Positions 1 through 10,800 of a DNA stretch of 11,446 bases are shown piece after piece (the stretch's first letter is position 1; each line of letters starts with the position of its first letter). Position numbers and translations under genes: made by a program. The DNA is taken from positions 1,575-13,020 of the forward strand of contig JAOXYB010041027.1 of NCBI GenBank assembly GCA_028565635.1, read 5' to 3'. The notes under the pieces were generated by a model. The model saw only the letters and a list, made by a program, of their open reading frames with translations, ran no database searches and was not told where the DNA came from. This DNA comes from Phoronis ovalis (lineage: Eukaryota; Phoronida; Phoronidae).

Positions 1-202
1 TCTCGTTAAATTTTAAATACTAGGCTGTTATAGTTTCACATACAGGTATCTCCATGTTGTTTTGTTTAGTACAGTGTATCCATTTTTATTGTACCTGTGT
101 CTTGCATTTTGTGAGTCCATATTTACTTCTGAATCATTATTGTACTTTGCCTTTTAACAAGGTATCAAATAAAACAAAAAACATTATATTGTTAAATTGC
201 AG

Positions 203-208
203 TTTATT
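203..208 (-). terminator. Candidate distal polyadenylation signal (AATAAA)
   Basis: The canonical AATAAA on the minus strand lies about 1.53 kb after the stop, followed within 40 bases by a T/G-rich tract (TGTTTTTTGTTTTATTTG). It is the first canonical hexamer I see downstream of the stop; a further one lies at 85-90. Its use would give a long 3' UTR. Confidence 0.35.
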
Positions 209-1675
209 TTTTCAGTGTTCAGTCAGCCTTGCCATACTTCCCACCACAAACTTTTTTCACACCACACATTTCCCCCATGCTGACTGCATTGTACATGTGA
301 CCCTGTAGAGGAACAGAGGGTTCATGTGCTGTTTGCTCTGTTTGTGTAGATTGTGTTTGTGCGGGTGTAAAAAATGGATTTGAATATTGAGAACTGAGGT
401 TAATGCACAGGAAGTATAATAGGTCTGATATCACCAGTAGGCTGAAATTCTACCATCTTACCCAGATTAAGTACCTTCTGCTACAATTACAACACATTTT
501 TAACACGGAGAATCTAATCTTACAAGATAGAATTTGCCAACAACCAAGTCAAAATAATATGCATTACAGATCATAGATCATCAGCGCCACCTTAACTACA
601 TATTTGTGGAATAAGTGCAAAAACTTCACATTATTAGCATACTGCAATTTCACATTGTTAAACAACTCCAGTGTTATTGTAGTGTAATAAACAAATAACT
701 TGTTACACTGCATTTTTTTAAACAGTCAAGTTCCATAGCTGTTTATGTATAATAAATATATCTGCAAGCTTTGGCTATTTTGGTTTGGCATACTTGAAAT
801 CATGACCATGTTGCTACAATTGACACTTTTCTTGGTTATAACACGAGCATATACATGAATAAACAAATGTACATCTTCCATGGCAGTTATTGTAGATTTT
901 ACATTTAAATACTGGGGAAACTAATTCTTAAGTTTAAATCTTCCCTAAATCAATGGAAAACTTTTGGGAATTAAAACATAATAAAATTAATATATTTCTG
1001 CTACATGAACCAAACCATGTTTATATGACTAGACAAAGTAATTATGCACAAATCAAACAAGGACATATCAGATGACTGCACTGTTGTTCTTGAGCTTATC
1101 TGATCAAAAACTACAATAGCATACAGCTTTTTAGAAAAGTGACCTTGCTTCCAGCAAATTGTGACCGGTTTGCTGCAGCTACAATAGTTAAGAAAAACAT
1201 TTCGGGAAATTGTTTCATAACTTAAGATTGTTAGTATCTCCTATAGCAGGAATGTTAGTCTACCAAACTACAAACATCAGGTGCTTTAATACAGTTTACC
1301 TTTCAACATGCCATATCGTATCTCATGCCACATAATGAAAAACATACCCTAAGCAAGAACCCTTTTCAATTACAAGAATTCCCACCAAGATTATTTTTTG
1401 TGATTTCAATTTCTAATTACCATACGAGTGTGGCAGCCTCCTGCTATGTATGATGTGACAAATAACATGTAAACTGCAAGCAACTGTGTAACAACAGACT
1501 TTCACACTACATTGTAATTATAGTATTTAGATTATGTTCAAAATAAAGATCTCTGGTTGGATCAGTTTCAAAACATTCACTAAGCACAACACACTGTTCA
1601 ATATGAACTGTACAGAAATGTAACAGGATCAAAGAATGCAACAAACATATTGATTGCAAAACAACAAGTCATTGT

Positions 1676-1681
1676 TTTAAT
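1676..1681 (-). terminator. Candidate proximal polyadenylation signal (ATTAAA)
   Basis: On the minus strand ATTAAA lies 53 bases after the stop codon and is followed by GT-rich stretches (CTTGTTGTTTTG, TGTTTGTTG), as expected for a cleavage site region. A second ATTAAA, also with GT-rich sequence after it, lies at 1285-1290. These are motif matches only, and such hexamers are common in AT-rich DNA. Confidence 0.35.
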
Positions 1682-1733
1682 GTTACTCAGCAAAACCATG
1701 CATATTCACAGATTCCCTGTTACAACTTAATCA

Positions 1734-1869
1734 CTAAAAGAACCCCCAAGCTTCTATTGCAGCAATAGAGAAATCCTCGCTTTCTGTTAATGGTACACTA
1801 TCAAATGTCTGGCAGGCTTGTGTGCGTCCATGAAAAAAGTCACTATCTAACCATAAGCCAAATCTTCCC
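1734..1869 (-). CDS. OXR1: Exon M: terminal TLDc exon with stop codon
   Basis: The 136-bp coding part completes Arg806 and encodes residues 807-850, GRFGLWLDSDFFHGRTQACQ through EDFSIAAIEAWGFF, followed by TAG at 1734-1736. Human OXR1 ends EFALWLDGDLYHGRSHSC...EDFFIQDIEIWAFE, so the C-terminus is complete and of normal length. The acceptor is cttttag. The loop before FGLWLD reads GAGRGR here where human has a longer Gly run. The exon continues leftwards as 3' UTR. Confidence 0.96.
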
Positions 1870-4800
1870 CTAAAAGAGATAGATTGAATCAATTAATCAG
1901 GACAGAGATCCTAGTGGACAAAAGTTTGATTGTACTAGGTAAAGTGTGGTAATAACTGATTGAATTCAACTGTCAAACTGAGCTTTTATTGGTACTCATG
2001 TTTTCAATATATTCAGTTTGAAAATTCTGTGGCTCATGAATTTTTTTTTGAAATTCCAGTTTTAAAATTACAGTCAATTTATACATTACCTTCCTGCACC
2101 AAATGCCAAACTCTGCATACTTCCTCGAATAAAAAATTGGTTTTCCCCTGACCAGTGATATACCTACAAAGCAAGTGTAACATATGGATTAACAAAACAA
2201 ACTTTTGAACAGCTTAGATAAAGCCTCCACAAGTTTGTTTACATTTATATTTAATATATAAATATTAATAAATCACGATGTAATAAATATATTTACTCAA
2301 CAGAATATCACTTTTAATAAAATAACATTGTATTCTCAAACTGTTTCAAAAATGCAGCCTTTTTTCATTTTTTGGACGACAAATTGACAGCAACAGAATA
2401 TCTTACCCTAAAGTCATTATCACTAAATGTGAAGAGGAAAGATTCTCCTGTTCCATAAAAATGATCATTGGAAACTAAAGGATGGGAAGCCATGGCCCCA
2501 AATACCTGGTAACAAAAAGGAATACAGATTTAGCATGTGGTAGAGTAACTATAATTAAAAGCTCACCTAAATTTGACATAAAAAAATGTAACCTCTCATT
2601 CGGTGACAAAAGTAAATGTACATTATTCCGAAATAAACTTATATATCCAAAGTAAATTTGATCAATAAACAACACAATAAATTTAACCTAATCCTTGTTC
2701 TGAAGATTAGCTTAACTTTATTGTTCGACAAGTAACCAAATTTTCATTTTGATAAATATCAAACTGAACAGATTATAGTTTTATGAATATCATTCCGGAG
2801 CTTACATTGTCTTCTGTATCTTTAACAACAAGTAGAACTGGTGTATCACAGTCGTGCATATTTCTATATAATGTCTTCAGACTGAAGCCATTTTGTTCTG
2901 TACTGTAAATCAACGTCCAAGGGTAACCTTCAGCACGGGCAGGCAGTTCTTCAGTCAGCTGAATAATACAGAAAACCTTACTGAGTAATCCAAATAACAT
3001 GAAATCTGCCATTTAAACAAACACTGTTAAATGGCTTCCCATTTCTTTTCAAATAGTATTAGTGGTTAAACCTCAAACTGAAACTGATTCCAATAAAAAT
3101 CCAGCCACCATCACCCTAATTTTTAATTAATAGATGGGATGCTTAAAATACATAACCAAATCTAAGTTTCATTTGTGACTATCCATTTGGAGGCCACAAC
3201 AAGATTAACCCATGCAGCTTATTGACAATTCCGTCTTATTTCCATTAATTAAGTACACATAATGAGGGCAAATATTTGTACACCACTAGATTATTAGAAT
3301 GCACTAGGTAACATTGTAAAATTAACCCGATTGATTTGTGGCAGTGATTGGGTTCCTTTCTTTGTGCTAAGCAGGTAAATAGATGATTTTAAAAAAGTAT
3401 CGTTTCGAATGAGAATTGTTTTTCTCATAACCCTGAATGAGATCATTACACTTGATGACAGTTGTTGTATCTGTCTACTGACAAAAGACGAACCTTTTTG
3501 ATATGATATTCCTCTAGGATTATGGAAGGGGTTAAAAGGTCTGGTAGTGGTAATGATTCTTCCACCTCCAGCAGTGACAGACGTCTTCTTGCTTCATCTA
3601 CATTCACAATCTAGAATATGCAAGAATAGTTTGAAATACGAAACATTAACTTGGCATAAAAGTTAATAAAGTAATGCCTATAACTGCATATGAACTGTTC
3701 GTGAAATTTCACAAAAGTACAGCTTGTATATTCTACAATTTACTACTCGCTTGACAATTGTTCTATTAATTTATAATAGCAACAGTTTATCAACCCATAT
3801 GGAGAGAGGTGCCTTTAACAGAAACAGTTTAAAAATTGCAAGATTGAGGTTATGCTAGACAGTTGATACACAGTTGTTACATATTGTTTTGTACATCTTT
3901 ATGTAATTTTTTTTTAAACAACAAGATATTTCAAACACTTCATTATTTTCCAAATATGAGAAATAACTTTTTAAAGAAATTTAAATATTTGTCAGGTAAT
4001 ACTCATTTTTTTTATTATGAAAACATCTGAAGAAAAATCAGACTGTAAATTGGTAAATAAATGTATAAATTACACATCGAACACAACACATAGACTAGGT
4101 TATAAGTTACTAGTATCAGATGGTTCCCCATTTTAAATGTACTATTTTCTATTAATTATTATATTACCTCTTTTACCCAATAGAGGGTAATTCATTGACA
4201 TTATACTCGATGGGTTCTGAGTAAAGTCCAAAGTAAATATGATGATAATAATAAATATACTAGATATCAAAATGTTCTAAAAAAAAAATAAAATCTATCA
4301 AATTGCGCAAGAAGATAAAACAACTGTTACAGGCATACCTCCCAGTCTTTGGAAATCTGTTTGGATAGCTTCCTTTCTTTGTTGGAACAAAATGGATCTT
4401 CGAGTACACTATCTTCATCATCACTTTCAAGAACAACGAAACCTCTAGCCTTTGGGTCAATCTCATCCTCTGTGCCATAAATATTAGGTGACCATTGCAC
4501 AAAGAAAGCATACAGATGATCTACCCTGTAACAACAGACGTGGGAGGAATTCAAGTCCTGCTCCGAAAGCATTATTCATCTATTGACACTGCAGCAGAAG
4601 TTTTCAAAAGCAGTATTTTGATTTATTAGATGTTATTAGGACTATTGTGAACTGGTGAATTCTAGTGAACAAGTTTGTTTAGGCAAAATTATAAATTTGG
4701 CATTTAAATTAAAATTTCAACCTCCAACAGTGGATACATACTTGTCTCTAGGTATTGAAAACCAATATTCCGGCTTTTTCTTTTTCTTGTTGTAGGATTC

Positions 4801-7800
4801 GATAGGGCACGTTTTGCTGACTCTTTTATTAACAGGCATACCAATTTTCAAACAAAGATATAATGGAGGATCTTCATATTGCACTGAAGGTTTTGGTATC
4901 AAGTCTACAAAACAGCAAATTAATTCAAAATAATCACCAATTAATAGGAATTATATCTCACTCACAAACAATCAGATACAGAAACAAAGTACAAGCCTGT
5001 TTCAGATCCCTGGATTTTCTTTAAATATTTGTAAGAGTTTCTTACAGATGATTTAAATATGTAAATCCCCATTTTTTTCAAACAGAAAATTTTATGTGTG
5101 ATAGTTCTTTCAAACCTAAACAGTGGAACTTAATAATAATTATATTACTGTTGCCAAAAACACATTAATTTTACACTATGGCACATAGCAGAACAAGCCT
5201 GATCATTTCCATAATTCCATGTTTTGCAAATAAATAATTATGCAGTTCTCTCTGCCCATTCACGCGATTCATTCAAAAAACACAGAATTATTATTCTGAT
5301 TTGTCTCATGTCCACTAGTGCCATCTAGTGTACGCAAGTAGTGTACTGCAATGTTATCTGTTGTTATGTAAGATATATTGTAAAAAAACATAAGCAACAA
5401 AAATATGAATAATGGTAGACATTGCTGTGGTTCATATAAATGCAGTGATGTGTGATTAACTTTGTTAGGTTAGAACAGAATAATCATGATATTAAAATAT
5501 ACACAGCACACTTTTACAATAAGTTCCAGTTCATTTCAGAGAGATGGAAATATATACTTGCAGAAAAAGTATGCATAAAAATTGAACATAGCAATGCAAC
5601 ACATAACATTAATTTTTTATCCATACAAAATATAACAATTATGTTATTTCAAAGTTGAAAGTATGACAACAACATGACATACCAAATTTAAAATCAAATT
5701 CAAAATCTGGGTGAAAACCTAGAACACAAATGGGTTAAAATTAAAATATCTATTGTTAGCCTGATAATTCTATATTACAAATGCATGATACAACAAGAAG
5801 GAGATTTGGTAATCTGTTAGTTTACACACTGAATTAACAAGTTTTACAGGGACCTAGTCAAGACATTTTCTGTAAAATAGCTTCATCTGTGTGCATAGAT
5901 AAACTGAATGTGAGCACATATATCTAATAGCATAATTGCATTTTGTGAGACTTGATTGAATAATCAGATTACTCAAATCCCAGCAGTAATAAAGAATAAG
6001 GACAATTTGATCAACAAACTGTAAGTACAAAGGACCTAAACTAATTTTCCTAAGCTACTTGAAACAGTATTTCTGCATTAAGTGGTCATTGAACCTTGTT
6101 TCTTTTTGTTTCTTTTTGTTTCTTTTGTATATGAGCAACAGTAGTCCTGACCTTGATACAGCAGCAAGTCTAAATTTAAGAAACACTTAATTCTAGGAAT
6201 TGTTGGCTAAAGTTTGTTGATGATATCAGGAGGGAAATAGACTATGCAAACAAAGTTATGGATCACCAGATATATATATTTTAAATATATTTATGACAAT
6301 AGGCAATTTTTTTACAAATTTATTCTTCAACACATGCTTTAAGAATTCAATAAAAACAATTAAAAGTCATATTTTACATGGAAACTATTTTTTAACAAGA
6401 TGGTGTGTCCATTGAATTGAATGGGGGTTCACCATTTGTAGGGCAGCTTGATGGTAGTCATCTGTTGTATTTTAAGACACAGTCTGTTTATTGTATCAAT
6501 AATCAATACAGTGAATGAGAATATGCATTAAGCTATAAAAAAGGGTGAAGAAAAAAAATACTGACAAGCACTTTTTACACAGAAAAATAAATATCTGGTG
6601 ATCCCTAACTTTACCACAGTACATCTGTTGGTTTTTGAAAAACACAACATTGCATCTAGCATAATAGAAAAGAGAAGGCAATTTATTCCATCTTTAAATT
6701 GACTAAGTTATCTGTAAACAAAAATGCATAGAATTCTTGTTGCCATGTCGTCACCCAGTTCATGCAATGTGTTACATCACAACCTAGCAATTCAATTTTA
6801 AAAACCAAAATGTTTTTGCAGACAACTAAATTTAATCCCCTATCTCTATCTAAAAGTATCTGATATTATGCTAGGATATTATAAAACTAGATTTATGAAG
6901 TTTCTTTTTTTTTTTAAATACAATTAATACATAATGCCTAACACAGAATATCTCCCGTCCCACCCTACTAACCTTCCGAAGTTTGGAACAAAGCTGGCAT
7001 ATCATCTGGTTTTACAACACTCTCCACCTCAACAGGAGTTTTCACACGTGCCTTGCGTTTCTTTTGGCTTCGCTTGGTAGCCTTAGACTTTTCTGTCATA
7101 GAGTCTGAAGAAGTTGTTGAGTCGTCTGTGTACCATGTTGTTGAAGGTACTTTTGTTAAGTTAGCATCATGGATATCATTAACCTGCACAGAAAAGTATC
7201 AGTTCACAAACTGAGGACAGAACATTAAAGACTGTACAGAAAAAAATGTAACACCATCTCTTAATAGGTTCATATTACTGTTACTTACTCTGGCTTGCAA
7301 CTTATTATTTTTAATCTCACAATACCGCCTCACAATGACTACACAAATTAACAATTATTCAAGAACTTTTGGAACATAAATTACCTTTTCACGATCCTCT
7401 TGTTTATTGCTAAACAGTCCACTAGAAAAGTCAACAAAATTTTTCAAACTTGGTACATGAGGTAAATTGACCCATGACGAGCTAGAAGCAGTCTTTTTAA
7501 TTTCTGTTTTTTTATCACCAGCATCAATGTGTTGTTCACCTTCTCCGGATAGATCAGTGTTCTCATTATTTGTAATTTTTGTCTGTTCATTTTTTTCGTC
7601 ATACTGGAAGTATGTTATACTTCCAATTTGCATATGTGGGGATAAAGATGGTGAATGACTTTCTGTTAATCCAAGCTGATCAACAGTGTTTAGTGCAGTG
7701 ATTGAATCTATGGTGGATTCAGTGGTTAGTGTTCCTAGAGCATTTTCATCACAGCCAGTAGCTTTGATATCGAGTACTACTGGTGCATCAGTTTGAATGG

Positions 7801-10800
7801 CAACACCCGTCTCATGCCTAGTTGTATCATTTATTACATTTACATTTTGTGAAACTGAGGCAACTGTTTCAACATTGTGACATTCTTTTTGCAAATTTTC
7901 AAGTGTAAATTTCACATCATATTTATCACATTCGGCAGTACTATTTGATATACCGGTAATTTGCTCTGTTGTGTTTGCATTTTCTTTGCTCTCCTGGCTA
8001 TTGGACACAGATGCAGTGTCTGTCTGTTTGTTTGACTCTGGCAAGCTAGACTCTGAATTATCTCTAGTTAAATCTTCTTCCTTGGATTCAAAGTTGATTA
8101 AAATCCCTTGAGAGGAGTTAGACTTGAGTAACTGTTGTGGATTTTCATGACATGTTGTATTCTCTGAATTATCATCTACATGCTGCTGCTGTTCAACATA
8201 TGGTTGGCGTAAATCCTCTCCTTTGTAAACAGATGACTTTTGTACACCTTTATCCTCGTCACTGTAACAATGATAACAACAATAATTATTACATCAGATA
8301 CTTCTACAAAAACATTATTTCCAGGATTTCGCATTAATAGTAAATATTAATAATGATAACGATACTAAAGTGCATCTAGGTTGCTACTCAATTGCGCTAT
8401 TAAATTGTGATTGCAGAATCCAGCTGGGCTTGTTTTTAACGGAGGTAAATGGAGGTAATTTCGGACATGTAGGGAATTTAATATGTTATTGCATAACAAC
8501 AAACTGTAAAGTTCAAATAAGTCCAAAATTATATTAAAAAATAAAAATAGAAGGCTTCAACAGAATATAGAAGTCCTTATGAATTTAACATTTATTGAAA
8601 TACAATCCTACTCTTTACTGGGAGCTCTACTTTAAAGTTCGTTATCAAAATATGATGCTAAATTTTGATGTCTAATGGCTCAGAATTGCACAAACCTTGT
8701 AAGTTAGTAGTACAATGCTTATTTTATGACAGTTTTCATAACTTTCATCGAAAAATAGGTATGTCCAAAATTCCTTGCATCAAGAGTTTTGATCTTTTGC
8801 CACAGTGTGATACTGGTGTTTAGTGGTAAAACAATACACATAAGCAAGAGGTTTCTAACGGTATGTTATATGTGTATACTGATTAGTAAGATGGTATTTA
8901 ATAAAGCCACCTAACCAGAAGTGTTATAATTTCCCACACTTAACCTAGTAAAAATATAAGTGCATCAGCAATACAATGACTTAATATTTTCTATCAGGGT
9001 AACAACAACTAGTGATGTAAAAAATACACTGGGGTCCACAAAAAGCATTACTTACTCTTTGGCACCTTTAACTTTCATTGCAGCAATATCATGATAGAGG
9101 GCAGCACTGATGATCATTTCCATTGGGGCTATCACGCCGTACGTATCCGCGCCATGTTCTGTCACTAATACATCCATAACATTAGGGTCAAACATGACGG
9201 CATTAGGCGTCACCAGCAAAACACCGCTGACCACACCCTAGAATACATAGGTGGTTGATGACTGATCAATAATTCTGATGCTTATAATGCTTGGTAGTTA
9301 AAAGCAAATACCATATCAAAAGTAGCACAGAGAATAGTTTTTTTGCATAGTTTATAATTGCAAAAGTCTGAAATCTAGGTGGGAACTTCGCATGACAAAC
9401 AACATTTTCTGGCATTCTCACTATTTACATTTACATTTTTTTCTATAATAACAATGGATCTATCTGTGACCCATTGTCAGAAACATCGTAAAGTTCCGAT
9501 TTCATTAACTCATACTGCATATTATATATAGAGTTACGGAATCATAATTATGAATTTTCCGACAACAGTCCCCTGGTAAGAAATCTGTTTTACTATGCAA
9601 AATTACTGCAGAGATTTTAACGAGAAACTGTACTGAAGAATTTGAAATGGACTAATTCATATAAGGTACATCTCTCTTTTCATTTGCTCAAAGTGCTTAG
9701 CATAGGAGGACACTTATTCTCTCTAAAATTATCAAAAGAAAGGATTCTTTATCTATGTTGAAATGTACTGAAAATATATAACTGTGATATTACAATCCAA
9801 AAGTAAAAGCACAATGTACAACACAGAAACCCAGTCACAACACAATACAGTCTATACAGTAATAACATACCATTCCATCTGTGATATATTTTACATCCAC
9901 TTTGATAAATCTTTCATAACATTCTTGATCCAATTTCTGCGCCTCTTCTTCACTTAATGGCTTAGGTGGTAGGATTTCTTTTGGTGAACTAATATCTGGT
10001 TCCTTGTCATCGCTAGCTGACGGCAATCTCTCTGCATGCCCCGGATGTTTGTTCTTTGGAGATTTTGGTGACAAAGGATTACTATCAGTACTGTCTTTCT
10101 GCAATAGAAGGAAAGAATAACAAAATTAGGAAGTAGTGTACAAACATCACCAACTGTGTTTGAATTTGCTTTATTGGTTTTTCAATAAAAAACAGAGATC
10201 TCTTGGTTTGGCTGGATATGTTTCAGAATTTATAATAATTACTCAATACTGATTTTTTTTTTTTATCTCAAGGATGTTTATATTTCTTTACATTTGTTGT
10301 TTTAGCTCCTAAATAGTAATAAAGTTACCAAAACATGTCCAGCTCAACCTTAAAAAACTTTGCAACCTGTTCTATCTGAAATGATATAATAACATTGTAA
10401 TCTCTAACTGAAAAGGAAGCCAACGAAATAATGCATGCCAGTGCTACAGCTTTCAAAACCAAGTTGGTCCAATTCGCTTATACAAAGCATCCATTGCTAA
10501 TAATATAGCATTGATTTATTGGATATTTAGCATTGAAAGAAAATATATTAAACCTAATTTGAGAAGCATGAAAAAGTACAAATACTGCATAGCCATAATC
10601 CTTCCCTGGATAGATTCAGCTGTCTAATGATAACAGTATCCTAATAACAAAACCCATGGATCACTGACTAGGAAGTCATTACTTTCTTGTTATAGCATAC
10701 CTGTGTGTGGGTGTTTATTAACTACATGAAAACTAAATAAAATCAATAAACTTGTTTTGTAATTCTTACAGGAATAATTATTATCACATAAATAGTCCTA

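Larger units (their letters stand above)
1..1733 (-). other. 3' UTR and downstream flank of the OXR1 gene
   Basis: AT-rich sequence to the left of the stop codon, with no convincing coding frame on either strand; the small frames near 54-308 and 219-434 have no recognisable protein. It must contain the 3' UTR, whose end depends on which polyadenylation signal is used. No downstream gene is visible, and no clear transposon. Confidence 0.7.
5719..6972 (-). other. Intron E-F (1254 bp), largest intron
   Basis: Intron with gttag donor and ttctag acceptor. It contains an inverted-repeat element (6252-6612) and a 10-bp tandem repeat (6096-6127). No other exon was recognised inside it. Confidence 0.8.

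Noticed and set aside
54-308. 84-codon plus-strand frame near the left end
   Set aside because: Hydrophobic, Cys/Phe-rich translation typical of random AT-rich DNA; no start context, splice signals or recognisable family.
219-434. 71-codon minus-strand frame in the 3' flank
   Set aside because: Lies beyond the stop codon of the gene, low complexity, no similarity recognised and no splice connection to the gene.
2236-2298. Palindrome-like AT tract (ATATTTAATATATAAATAT region) in intron K-L
   Set aside because: Expected by chance in nearly pure A/T sequence; no partner repeat found.
4168-4201. Possible alternative first exon in intron H-I (ATG at 4199-4201, donor GAG|gtaat)
   Set aside because: It ends in phase 1, while exon I must be entered in phase 0; the join would hit a stop within a few codons.
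5452-5658. 68-codon plus-strand frame in intron F-G
   Set aside because: Composition follows the AT-rich background; antisense to the gene with no supporting motif.
6496-6681. 61-codon minus-strand frame inside the inverted-repeat element, considered as a transposase remnant
   Set aside because: No DDE/DDD-type or helix-turn-helix features; Phe/Cys-rich random-looking translation.
7467-7658. Plus-strand frame opposite exon D
   Set aside because: Antisense shadow of the real coding exon.
8137-8337. Plus-strand frame overlapping the start of exon D
   Set aside because: Antisense shadow; it runs into the AT-rich intron with no domain.
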